A stretch of 64,000 nucleotides of DNA, taken from assembly GCA_015847255.1 (NCBI GenBank), contig JADLZK010004649.1, forward strand, positions 744,001 to 808,000, in the 5' to 3' direction. This document shows, piece after piece, positions 11,890-21,690 of the stretch. Made by a program: the position numbers and the translations under genes. The notes beneath the pieces were generated by a model. It did no database searches. It saw only the letters and a program-made list of their open reading frames with translations, and had not been told where the DNA came from. The DNA comes from Hyparrhenia diplandra. Its lineage: Eukaryota > Streptophyta > Magnoliopsida > Poales > Poaceae. Numbering within the stretch: the first letter of the stretch is position 1; the number at the start of each line of letters is the position of its first letter.

Positions 11890-12670
11890 TCAACGGGTAC
11901 TATTGAATGGGGGCATCCTGATGTGAAGGGGGGGAATTATGTGGGTGATTTGTGTTGAGTATGGGTATCTTGATGTGAGGATGAGGGTTGCTTTTATGGC
12001 GATCGGCAGTGGGTTTACGACATCGAGTGCGCAAGTAGGTGCACGCCATAATGAGCGGGTATCGAGGGCACGGTGTGGCGATGTGGCACAATGAGGAGAC
12101 AGTGGCACTGAGCAGATGTGAGTTGAAAACACTAGCATCATCTGGGGCAGATGGTGGTGTGTGGTGGTGCGGCGTGCACTGGGTCGCAATGTTAGAGGAG
12201 GAAGCAGCGTGATGCTGAAGGGACGACACTAGTGTTCGGGAAAGTAGTGTAGGTATCTGGGCATCGGTGCCCTCCCGGGCATCCACGAGTTTTGCAGATA
12301 TTTTCCTGTGTACTTTTACCTGTTGCACAATGTAGCTCAACAATGGTGGTACCTCATAAAAGGGACGTACAATGTCTATCCATACCTCGTTTCGTCTACG
12401 TGCACGCCATCATCGACGTGCACGGCCTCCGCAACTTTTGCAGATGGCCTGTTGTGCACTCTTATCGTGCTTCACGTCATTCGCACACTATTTCGGTGTT
12501 TCTGTTAGCCCGCTGCTCTACAGACGTACTAGCTCCTTTATGGCCTCAGATACCACTCATGTCGAAGCACACAAAGAATCCCGATGTGTTCATGACGCTG
12601 GCTCCCACATCCAATTCTATAATGGACTCCGCCACGACCGCTAGCCTTTTGCCTTTAAAAGGGAAAGCCT
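11890..12670. other. Gene-free stretch inside the Helitron region
   Basis: No domain was recognised on either strand. Short open frames of up to about 147 codons on the minus strand are His/Thr/Pro-rich and look like compositional noise. A stretch at 12640-12665 encodes Lys/Gly-rich residues immediately before the next open frame. Confidence 0.4.
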
Positions 12671-12675
12671 AGCCC

Positions 12676-13638
12676 TTGTCACTTCCCACTCACATAGGCC
12701 TCGCTTTTGAGCAAGTTTCTGGCTCATTTCACCCTTTAAACCACTATCCACCAATGATGGCAGAAGGGTGGGTTAGTAGCTACTGCCGAACATTGGGGTT
12801 TTTCCCCAAGGTTCTATACACTACCCTGCTGAAGCTTGGAGTGAAAGAGCACCCCGTGTATCAAGGCCGTGAGTATGTAGAGCATGGCACCAAGCGATGC
12901 GAGGTCACCGTCTACATTGCAAACAATGAGGAGTTCCCAAAGGCCACAGATGCCCGGAGTATGATCGCGACCGGTTTCGCTTCACCGACACCTACCAAGT
13001 TGTTGCCCAAAAGGCCCTGCGATATTAGTGCCAAATCTATGAAGAGCCCATTGCCCGTACCCCGTGCGGTTTTCCCACCTTGGGACAAGAATCACCTAGT
13101 ATGGGAGGCGCGCATGGAGGCCTTGCAAGGTCAGGAGGCACAAGAAGAGGACCCCACTATGGCGCACCTGACGTTATACTTGCTCGCTTTGGACGAAAGC
13201 GGTATGGTCGACAAGCCCGAGATGAGCAAGTGTCTACGCCGAGCTCGAGGTGCAGCTTGCCAAAGCACATGCCGATACGACATCCACAAAAAGTCGAGGC
13301 TGCAGCTGGAGGCCCTAAAGAAGGCCCAAGATCATCGTGTCTAGGAGTTGAAGGGTGCCGATCTTGTCACAAGGTTCAAGCGTAGGGCACTTGCAACAGA
13401 AAGGAGGAATCCCTTGATCTCGGAGGGCTCCCTCCTTGTTACTTTACAAGGGAGGGAGTGCCCCATACTAGATGGAATCCCAGTTGCAGGCATGCAAAAA
13501 AATCCATGCTGCAGTTGTGGAAGTTCCCCCACGTCTCCCTCAACAGACGCTTTGCAAATAATTTCAGAGGCAGAGTTTGATCATGAAGAAGAAATAAGCC
13601 CACTCACTCAGCCATTGCCAAAGAATGGTGAAGCATAA
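12676..13638 (+). pseudogene. Hypothetical protein of unknown function, one in-frame stop
   Basis: The frame is open for 222 codons, stops at a single TAG (13342-13344), and continues in the same frame to 13638, about 320 codons in total. The N-terminal part contains GREYVEHGTKRCEVTVYI; the central part is Glu/Ala/Lys-rich and could form a coiled coil around the stop. I recall the general look of this N-terminus from unannotated, transposon-associated grass proteins but cannot assign a family. It lies within a Helitron, so capture of a host or retrotransposon gene is likely. Upstream bases are open with no clear promoter. Function unknown. Confidence 0.5.
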
Positions 13639-14088
13639 TCTAAGTGGGCACATCACCTCCTTATGGAACAAAGACCATTAAAAGTTCCTCGGCATATGAG
13701 GATATGTATTCGTATTGCGGTGTTTACATTTTTCACCTATTATGTAATCCCACTTAATGTAATGTTTTGGCTCTAGTGAATTTAGCTACGTGAGACCCAT
13801 CTTTAGTATTGTCTATTATGTAATCCCACATAATGTAATGATTTGGCTCAAGTGGAGTTAGCTGCTTGAGCCCCAGCTTTAGTTGTGCCATTTAGACGTC
13901 CTTTAGCTCAAGGGGACTATTGAAACTTTTACTCTGCCCACCTACAATGTAACTCACCCAATGTTACGCTTTGAATCTAAATGTGCCAGTTGTCTAAACT
14001 CAAACCCATCGACACTTCCATTACTGCGTATTTGTCATTCCTATACCAAGCACATCACCCGCCGCGAAGCGCGGGCAACAATAGCTAG

Positions 14089-14420
14089 TAGATAAATAAA
14101 TATCGCCCCTCTTTGTTCAGTGACTGCTCTTGTTCGTCGTCAGTGTATTAGTACTATTTCTGGAATAAAGGGCCAAATGCATGATGCATATGCCATGGTC
14201 GAAACAATGTTGGATATGGTTTTCTTCGTTTACCAGCTTCGTGAGCTCCTTTGATTTTTGCTCTCTGTGCAGATGTTATCGTGTCGAGTCATGACATCGT
14301 CTTGGTTACTTGTTGCTGTTGCCCAGAAAATCCTAAATGCCAAAACAATTTTGTCATGACCAGACGCACCGCACGTCAATCTTTCGCCGAAGGCCGCGGG
14401 ACAGACCAAAGGAAGACGCC
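14089..14420 (+). pseudogene. 3' UTR and flank of BBI unit 2, separated by the Helitron
   Basis: From 14089 the sequence matches the unit 1 3' UTR and downstream flank at 10985-11380: the TAAATAAATA repeat, CTTGTTCGTCGTCAGTGTAT, a poly(A) signal GGAATAAAGG at about 14161-14170, and GCAGATGTTATCGTGT. It shows that the duplicated unit included several hundred bases beyond the gene. Confidence 0.75.
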
Positions 14421-14529
14421 AACACGGCTCCATAGAACATATAATGTTCAGGGGGTCCAACTCTGCTTCTCAAGTGGCCTTCAACACTAGAGAATTCATG
14501 CTACCTCCCTCCCTTATGTATTCAGACAT

Positions 14530-14609
14530 TTGTAATTTAGCAACAAACGTTTTGTTGCTCCAATGCAATTTGTAATTTAGCAACAAACGTTTTGTTGCTC
14601 CAATGCAAT
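14530..14609. repeat. Exact 40-bp tandem duplication with an internal palindrome
   Basis: Two adjacent 40-bp copies begin at about 14530 and 14570. Each holds GCAACAAA-CGT-TTTGTTGC, a perfect 8-bp stem with a 3-base loop. Confidence 0.85.
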
Positions 14610-14869
14610 CAAATAGGTGTGGGGTGCTTCTCCCTTCCGATTTCATTAAAAAATGGACTGGAAGGTGCACACAAATCACAGGATATAAAAGAACTACATA
14701 ATATAACAAATTGCTCTTTTTTTTACTAACTTATATTGCGCTGAATATAATACACATCTATTAACCCACGATTCGTATATGATGCAATTATATGTGTTGG
14801 AGATGAATGAGGGCAATATAAGTCACATAGAAACAAACACTGCATTATATGTGTTGAAGATGAATAAGC

Positions 14870-15540
14870 GCAATGTCCTGATACACGTGGCTAAGCTTAT
14901 ATGTTCATTGCCGTAAATCTTAATATGTCTTTGTGTTTGTCCAGGTCTGTTATCTAGCTACAAACACATATATAGAATTATCTTTAATATGTCAACATGC
15001 AGCATGTCCTCATTATACATCAATTGTCCTTATTTGTACTGTCCAGATATGCTTGCGCTATATGTGTTCATGATGAGTCATATGCAGGGGCCCCAAGACA
15101 CGGCACCAGATGCTACCAATTCATCATTCCACAAAGCTTATCGTGAAACCCATAGATGCGTGAAACATCCTGCAAAGCAATGCACTATGAGCAGACTATG
15201 TATATCTATATAGGTAGGACTAAGGATGAAAACGAAACAGAAATATTCGAACCGACTGTTTTCGTTTTTCGACATTTTGTTCCGTTTTTAGACATAAAAG
15301 TTGTCAGTTTCAATTGGTTTCACAACCATTTTCAATTATTTTTTATACTCTTTAATTGCTAAAATATAGAAATGTTGGGACAAAACCGATTTCGTTTTCT
15401 ATTTCGTAAGTCCGGTTTCGACCGAGTTCGACCGTTTTCATCCTTAGGTAGGACGGCACTCCTACTGATCGATCGATCTGGGACTTCATCGACAACCAAA
15501 TGCCTGTGCAATAACCACTACCGGTTCCTCCTCTCCTACA
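14870..15540 (+). promoter_or_regulatory. Upstream region of BBI unit 3, duplicated before unit 4
   Basis: Apart from the hAT MITE at 15221-15446, this stretch aligns with about 20060-20560 upstream of unit 4 (shared ATGTTCATTGCCGTAAATCTTA, TGTGTTCATGATGAGTCAT, AACATCCTGCAAAGC, CACTACCGG). The TATA position of unit 4 (CCTATAAGAAG) reads CCTACAAGAAG here at about 15536-15546, a T-to-C change that would weaken the core promoter. No specific transcription factor sites are claimed. Confidence 0.6.
15221..15446. mobile_element. 226-bp hAT-type MITE with perfect 8-bp target duplication
   Basis: The element begins TAAGGATGAAAACG and ends CGTTTTCATCCTTA, which are exact inverted repeats. It is flanked by GGTAGGAC at 15213-15220 and 15447-15454. 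An 8-bp duplication is the hAT signature. The homologous region before BBI unit 4 (about 20431-20450) lacks the element, giving an empty-site comparison. Confidence 0.92.
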
Positions 15541-15662
15541 AGAAGGTCTCCAGTCTCTTACAGATAGCCAACATCTAGTAGATTGAACATCCAGTTGTGG
15601 GAAGGAAATCCTAGCAATAAACTTTAGCACTGTGTCTCAAGTTCTTGATAGGAGAAAGAAAG

Positions 15663-16084
15663 ATGAGGCCTCAGGTGATAATCGTCTTCACACTGGCTAT
15701 TCTTGGCGTCCTCGCAGCTCTACCTTCGGTAAAGGTGACGACGAGAATCCTTTTCCATGCTTGCACGCCTTTTTAAAATCACTTGCTATGTTGATGAATA
15801 TGGAGCACACTATACACACTGACTCTAATTGTTGTTTTTGGCAACAGGGGACGCCGCCGGTGTGAGCTCGTGGCCGTGCTGCGACAACTGCGGTGTTTGC
15901 AACAGGAAGCAACCGCCGGAGTGCCACTGCAAGGACGTCTCGGTGCAGGGGTGCCACCCGAGTGCAAGAACTGTGTCAAGCTCACTGCAGCAATTCCTCC
16001 CGGCCAAGGCCCCGCCCCGTGGTCACCTACAGCTGCGCGGACATGCTCACAAACTTCTGCCAGCGCAACTGCACGCCGGCGTAG
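15663..16084 (+). pseudogene. Bowman-Birk inhibitor unit 3, three frameshifts
   Basis: Exon 1 (ATG at 15663) encodes MRPQVIIVFTLAILGVLAAL. A 113-bp intron with GT..AG ends (15735-15847) interrupts in phase 1, matching the donor of unit 1. Exon 2 encodes SSWPCCDNCGVCNRKQPPEC and ends with TNFCQRNCTPA and a stop at 16082-16084. Compared with unit 4, one base is missing at about 15725, another at about 15960 (the CHPEC codons), and a third at about 16010 (the GQG-x-GP region). The core promoter TATA is also mutated and a hAT MITE sits in the upstream region. The reactive loop would have P1 Arg. Not functional as it stands. Confidence 0.9.
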
Positions 16085-16155
16085 GCTGCAGTGGTGCTGG
16101 GAGGTGTCATGATTCACTTCTCTTGAGCTTCATAGGAAAAGGAATAATAAATAAA

Positions 16156-17340
16156 GAGTTAAATGCACCCTCGGCCCTTGAACTTGTAAATGTGTGCCAT
16201 ATAGGTCCATGGATAGGAAAACACATTTATGAACCCCTAAACTTATCAAATAGTGTATCACATGTCTATGCCAACTATGTTGCACCTTTTCTGATAACGT
16301 GGCATACTAGCATGGTGTGTATTTCTCATAACCTCTCATTTTATTTTCTCATCACAAAATAGACCTTTCCTTCTCCATCGTCAGGGTGGCAAAGCATTGC
16401 ATACCCTAGTTCCGCCGCCCCATGTCGCGTTCGGCCGGAGAGGAAAAGCGCTAGAGTAGGACCTATGGCCGCAGAGCCTAGCATGGCCGCGGCGTTGTCA
16501 AAAAGTAGTCGTGGTTTATCCATGTGCGGCAAGATACTAGGCGGATAAGGACCCTACGCTTGTGGGCACGACAACACCTCCTATGGTGGCAGCTCAGCGC
16601 CGTTGCGCAGAGCTCACGATTAACATAGGGGTAGTGCTGCGCACACCGTCCACTTCTCCACTTCAACAAGAAAGATGGGGATGACGACAACTCAGCACAA
16701 GCAAGGCCGGTTAGAGTGTTGATGTGGCAGCACGGAAGTGTCCTACTTCACATGGATGGTGCCACATTATGTGGGTCCAGCTCGGTCTAATGCGGGGGAG
16801 GGGCGGGTAGACTATCGGCCAGCATCGTGGCCTGTGGGAGGCCGCTCCGGGTAATGCTTGGAGTCTAGGGGCAAGAAGAGGTTGCCACACAATCAAAATT
16901 TGCGGGCAAGCCACGGTCGGGTCCTGCACGGTCGAGCCACACCCCGTGGAGGCTACATGATGCCGCCACCAACACACGGGGAGCCGCCCGCCTGGAGCCG
17001 GCATGTCTAAAGCCAGCACCTCACGCAAGACTCTAAAACGGCTCTACCTCGCACCATCATCGACCTCACCCACAAATGAAGCTCCGCGAGCATTGTGGGA
17101 GTATAGTGGAAGAGAAGGAAGAGTCTATTTATTATAAGAAAAATAAATTTGCGGGGTTAAATGAAAAACCAATGTCATGCTGGCATGCCACATCAACAAA
17201 TAGATGCCATGTGGCTATCATGGACCTGCAGTGCACCACTTGATAAGTTAGAAAGTCCATAAATGTTTTTTTAAGTCCATAGACTTATATGACACATTCT
17301 TATAAGTTCTATGTTCGAGTGCCGTTGGTGCCTTTCACTA
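16156..17340. mobile_element. TIR DNA transposon, non-autonomous, about 1.2 kb, in the 3' UTR of BBI unit 3
   Basis: The left end (TTAAATGCACCCTCGGCC..., on to about 16275) and the right end (17215-17340) are imperfect inverted repeats over more than 100 bp: for example ACATTTATGAAC and ACTTATCA on the left recur reversed near 17235-17300. The unit 3 poly(A) signal reappears beyond it at 17677. No transposase is encoded; the interior is GC-rich with no domain. A clear target duplication was not found, so boundaries are approximate. A Mutator-like origin is plausible from the long TIRs. Confidence 0.65.
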
Positions 17341-17599
17341 TTATTACACAAAATCTTTTTTATAGAGCGTTTCCATTGGTAGCATATAGTGTCATTTCTG
17401 TTAATATCAGCCAAGTTATGAAGGGGAAGGAGAGAGTAGCCACTGCCACCTTCCCTTTAAAAAAGGGGAGTGGGTGGAGAGAAAGGGGGCGCAGATCTGG
17501 GCTTTGCATGTTCTCACTTCGCTCTTCATTTCACCACTTCGTTCCTTATCTTGTTGGCCAAAGGGAAACCAAGGCTTAGGCCTAGTCAACACCATGATT

Positions 17600-17700
17600 A
17601 ATAAATCGTGTATTAGTGTTTAACTCATAAATAATTGTTGATGTTGCTTGTTAGTGTTTATCGGTAATGTTTATGGAATAAAGACCACGATGCAAGCAAG
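17600..17700 (+). terminator. Displaced 3' end of BBI unit 3 with poly(A) signal
   Basis: ATGTTTATGGAATAAAGACC at about 17668-17687 matches the unit 4 3' end (GTTCATGGAATAAAGACC). AATAAA is at 17677-17682. It is separated from its coding exons by the TIR element. Confidence 0.6.
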
Positions 17701-18019
17701 GCTCAATCAGCGTGAATATGTTACAAAAACAAGGTAGAACAGATCCATAGCAGACTGCAGATATAACAATTGGCGCTAAGCTCCAATTGTGCCCCATCGC
17801 ACTACAAATATCACCACGGCCAAGGCCACGGGCTTGACTTGGCACAGGATTGCGGCGAGCGTGTCTGGTCACCTAACTCTCCATCTCGACATGCTTTAGG
17901 AGCATACTTTAGCTTCCTATTTAAGTTTGGCTTCCTCATACTTGCTTTCCTACATCTGTACTATTCTCACTCCCCCACTACTATGAAATATTTTCATAGA
18001 CGTATAGAATAAGTTTCTA

Positions 18020-18835
18020 GAAGATTAGCAGGAATTTTTTTTACCACTATTTAGTAATGCAGCTTCAGAGCTTCAAGAATTAGAAATCCTTTTGTCCAGT
18101 CTCACACTGGACGCTGATGTCCCTGATCAGTGGTTTTATGTTTGGAACTCATTACCAAGATTTAGCTCAAAGAAAGCATATGAACTATTGGAAGGCACCC
18201 ATGAAACCTCACATCTCTTCCAATGGATCTGGACCGGAAGTAATCTAGGCAAACACAAATTCTTCTTTTGGCTACTTCTCAATGACAGACTTAACACAAG
18301 AAACATCTTACAGAGGAAGAATATGCATCTGCCAAGCTATGACTATGCTATTTGCAATCTGAATGTGGAAGAATCTGTGTTACATCTATTTTTCGAGTGG
18401 CCCTTCGGTCTCTCCTGCTGGAACAACATAGGTGTCACTTGGAACCTATCTGTACCCCCAAGATATGGTTATTGATTCAAGGAATAACTTTGGAAGTCTC
18501 ATTTTTAGAGAAATAATTATAACAGCTTGTTGGGCAATTTGGACATCAAGGAATAATCTGATTTTGGTGACATAGCATGTTCCCTGCCTGCCAAGAAATC
18601 TTTCCTTAAGGAAGATATTAGCTTAATTTGCATCAAAGCTAAGCCCTAGCCATGCTGGATTGCTCAAACTGTGGTTGGAGAATTTACCTTAATTGTACAT
18701 TTTCTGTTTTCTCTTAGTTTGAGCTGTAAAAGCTCCTTTTTGCACCTCTTGTGCTCTGTAATTTGATTTCCCTATATTAATGAAAAAAAGATTGGGGGGG
18801 CGTGTTACCCCCCACTGAATCCCTGAAAAAGAAGC
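18020..18835 (+). mobile_element. 5'-truncated LINE, 3' end with zf-RVT domain
   Basis: The frame at 18092-18475 encodes a zf-RVT domain: KKAYELLEG, then WIWTGSNLGKHKFFFWLLLN, then RKNMHLPSYDYAICN and ESVLHLFFEWPF. This domain closes LINE ORF2 proteins. After the stop, GAATAATCTGATTTT and a tail ending near CTATATTAATGAAAAAAAG at about 18790 resemble LINE 3' ends. The reverse transcriptase is absent, as expected for 5' truncation. One Cys position in the zinc region is replaced (CNLN where C-x2-C is usual). Confidence 0.75.
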
Positions 18836-20050
18836 AATGTGTGGCTCCTTCTGCTTTTAGAGGCAAACCAAAATCCACAGCCTTATGTAGAGGCGGCCCC
18901 TTTTAGGCCCACCACCAAACACTCTCTCATAAACTGTTAATTGTAGCCATAAATAGTAAATTTTTTCTAGGGTCCAAACACGACCTGTGCCATGCTTGCA
19001 TTGTCGTTGGGTCGTGCGTGTCAAAAGCACAACCCTCAAAATATTTATTCTAGTTTTTTTTTTTTTGGCTCATGATATGGAATATATATCTTGTGTGTAC
19101 TGTTCTAACAATTAGACGATGAGTGGTAGTATAGTACATGCTAGAAAATTGCATCTTAGATTTGAAGAAGTTCCTACATGCCATTTTCGTGCTCTGTCAA
19201 TGCAAGCATGGCCCAAAGTGTGGGCCTGACCATGTAGCCTGCCATGCTGAGATCCTTGGCTGTAGAGATCGAAGTCGTGCAAAGACAGCCCAATATATTT
19301 TTACGTCGTGTCATGCTTCGGGTAATGCCAAATGATTATGACATGACCTCCCTCAAATGGAACGGCCCAAGTCCTAGCTCTACGTGTAGGGCCCTAACCA
19401 CTCCACCCAAAAGTCATTTGGGACTATAGGTTCGATACTATTCTTTTATATTCACTTTACTCGGTATTACAATTAGTATTTGAGGCTCTAAATAATCCTA
19501 AATGAAAATAATTCAAATGGAAGGTTTTTTTATCTCATTAGTCCGTCTGAGGTTATTTTTAAAATATTATTTGGAAAATGTGAGAATTTGAAACGAAATA
19601 TTGGGAGGATAAATGGATTCAAACAAAAAAGTTTTAACGATAACATTTTACGACAAGTCCAGTTTTAGTTTTGGGCACATTTATCCCACGAAGATCATTT
19701 GGAAATTTTGATCACATCAAACCAAATTTTGGATCGTTAATGATTTTGAAAGAAAAAAATTAACTACAAAGTTATATATCTTTTTTGAGGTCTACAACTT
19801 CGTTTTTGGTTGTCTCCATTTGAGGTTGCTTATGGAAGTTTTAATTTTTAAAATGTGAGAACTTCGAACAAAATTTTGATAACATAAATGTCTTGAATTG
19901 AACATATTTCAACTACATAGTTGTATATCATCAGGTTCTATAACTTTGATGCTGATAGTTTCTCCATTAAATAAAAAAAATATGAATTCAAAAGGTGATA
20001 ATTCAAATAGAATTTGCAGGCCACATAATGAGTTGGTGGATATAGCAATT
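18836..20050. repeat. AT-rich repetitive spacer before BBI unit 4
   Basis: No gene. Two related blocks occur at 19758-19826 and 19907-19968, each reading approximately AACTACA-AGTT-TATATC followed by a TCTACAACTT-like segment, suggesting an old internally repeated transposon fragment. The class is unknown. Confidence 0.4.
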
Positions 20051-20550
20051 ATTTACTGACTTTATGTCGTTATGCATTGTCCTGATCTCCATCATAATAC
20101 ATGTGCTTGAGCTTGTCTGTTCATTGCCGTAAATCTTATTGTCTTTGTCTTATCCAGGTCTTTTTATGTAGAGCTACAACAATTAATCTAGAATTATCTT
20201 GCATATCTCAATATGCAACATGTCCTCATTAACATTATACATCAATTTCCCATTGTCCTCATTTATATTGTCCTGATATGCTTGCCCTTATGTGTTCATG
20301 ATGAGTCATGCAGGGTCCCCGTGGCACGGCACCACATGCAAACAATTCCCCAAGGCTTATCGTGAAACAAATGGATGCTTCAAACATCCTGCAAAGCTGT
20401 GCACTATGAGCAGGCATCCAGATGTATAGGTAGGAGGTAGGACGACCCTCGTAATGATCGATGGATCTGGGACGACTGGACAAAAGAAGCAAGCTAGACA
20501 GCACTGTGCAACAACCAAATGCCTGTGACAGGAACCACTACCGGCTCTTC

Positions 20551-20561
20551 TCCTATAAGAA
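20551..20561 (+). promoter_or_regulatory. TATA box of BBI unit 4
   Basis: TCCTATAAGAAG lies about 130 bp upstream of the ATG at 20683, with a CTTCAGTCTTTACA segment downstream that aligns with the other units and probably includes the transcription start. Confidence 0.6.
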
Positions 20562-20682
20562 GCTAGGCCTTCAGTCTTTACAAATAGCCATCCTCAGTAA
20601 ATTGAACAACCAGCTGTAGGTAGGAATTATCCAGGCAAGAAAACTTCGGCACTCTGGCAATTTCTTGCCAGGAGAAACAAAG

Positions 20683-21051
20683 ATGAGGCCTGATCAGGTG
20701 ATAATCGTCACACTGGCTCTTCTTGGCGTCCTCGCAGCTCTGCCGTGCGGCAAAGGGGACGACACCGGTGACACAGGTGCCGCCGCCGGTGCGAGCTCGT
20801 GGCCGTGCTGCGACAACTGCGGTGTTTGCAACAGGAAGGAGCCGCCGGAGTGCCAGTGCAAGGACGTCTCGGTACACGGGTGCCACCCGGAGTGCAAGAA
20901 CTGCCTCAAGCTCGGTGCAGGAATTCCTCCGGGCCAAGGCCACGGCCCCGTCGTCACGTACCGCTGCGGGGACATGCTCACAAACTTCTGCAAGCGAAAC
21001 TGCACGCCGGCGCCGGCGGCTGCAGCTGTGCTGGAGGGTGGAGTCTTCTGA
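20683..21051 (+). CDS. Bowman-Birk type serine protease inhibitor (WIP1-like), intact
   Basis: The only open copy of the array: 122 codons from ATG at 20683, the start shared with units 1 and 3, to TGA at 21051. Residues 1 to about 25 form a secretion signal (MRPDQVIIVTLALLGVLAAL). The mature part has 12 cysteines: SWPCCDNCGVCNRKEPPECQC, then GCHPECKNC, then YRCGDMLTNFCKRNC. The first reactive loop is CNRKEPPEC, giving Arg at P1 (trypsin-like targets) and Lys instead of the usual Ser at P1'. The second half lacks a canonical second loop, which is common in monocot members. Expected role: extracellular or vacuolar defence inhibitor against insect or microbial proteases. Unlike units 1 and 3 it has no intron; the acidic linker GDDTGDTGAAAG replaces the junction. 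Confidence 0.93.
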   Translation: MRPDQVIIVTLALLGVLAALPCGKGDDTGDTGAAAGASSWPCCDNCGVCNRKEPPECQCKDVSVHGCHPECKNCLKLGAGIPPGQGHGPVVTYRCGDMLTNFCKRNCTPAPAAAAVLEGGVF

Positions 21052-21172
21052 TGGCATCGGTGCCATGCAAGTCGACTCGCTTGTCGATCTTGAGCTTACT
21101 CAGAGAAGAAATAAATAAATAAATTTCGCTCGATCTTGCTCGTGTCGTCAGTGTTTTTAGTAGTGTTCATGG

Positions 21173-21178
21173 AATAAA
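21173..21178 (+). terminator. Poly(A) signal of BBI unit 4
   Basis: AATAAA in the conserved 3' UTR block, about 120 bp after the stop. Confidence 0.6.
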
Positions 21179-21690
21179 GACCATAATGCATGCTGGCAGT
21201 GGTTTTTAGTAGTTTGTTCCCTTTGCCTTGCGTCTGTTCTGTACCATGTCATGTTGTCGTGTGTTTGCTGTTATCGTGATATGAGTCATGAGATGACAGT
21301 GTGTCCTGATTGTTCTGCTGCATGTTGCTGTACCCTCCTTTGTTGTATTGCGAAGAGACCACAACTTCTTGCGATATATTGGCAGGCAAAAGCATTTTTG
21401 TGGTGTCCAGAGCAGATCAGATGGTCCAAGTCAATCTTTCTGGCAGGGGACACAGACGGGCGGTCCCAGTGGCGTCTCTCAACACGGGCCCACGAGCTCA
21501 AAGCCCCCACTTGTACGATTGTGTAAAACAAATACCTTGAATCTATCTATATTTAAATTACTCACCTATTGCAGCGAGAAACATGATTAAGTTGAAACTA
21601 AGTTTGCATGTATTCGCCTACTGACTAATATGACAAATAATCGACATATAAATATAGGTGGAAGTTGGATGTCCAATGGATACTCTCTAA

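Larger units (their letters stand above)
11600..14088 (+). mobile_element. Helitron inserted in BBI unit 2 (3' end defined, 5' end not found)
   Basis: The right end is a canonical Helitron terminus: hairpin CCGCG-AAG-CGCGG at about 14062-14074, ten bases, then CTAG at 14085-14088 followed by T. The base sequence resuming at 14089 (TAGATAAATAAATA) matches the 3' UTR of BBI unit 1, where the uninterrupted site reads GAGATAGATAAG, so insertion between A and T is directly visible. The 5' terminus (A|TC) could not be placed; it lies somewhere between about 11560 and 12670. The element carries one open frame (12676-13638) and no Rep/helicase, so it is non-autonomous. Confidence 0.65.
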
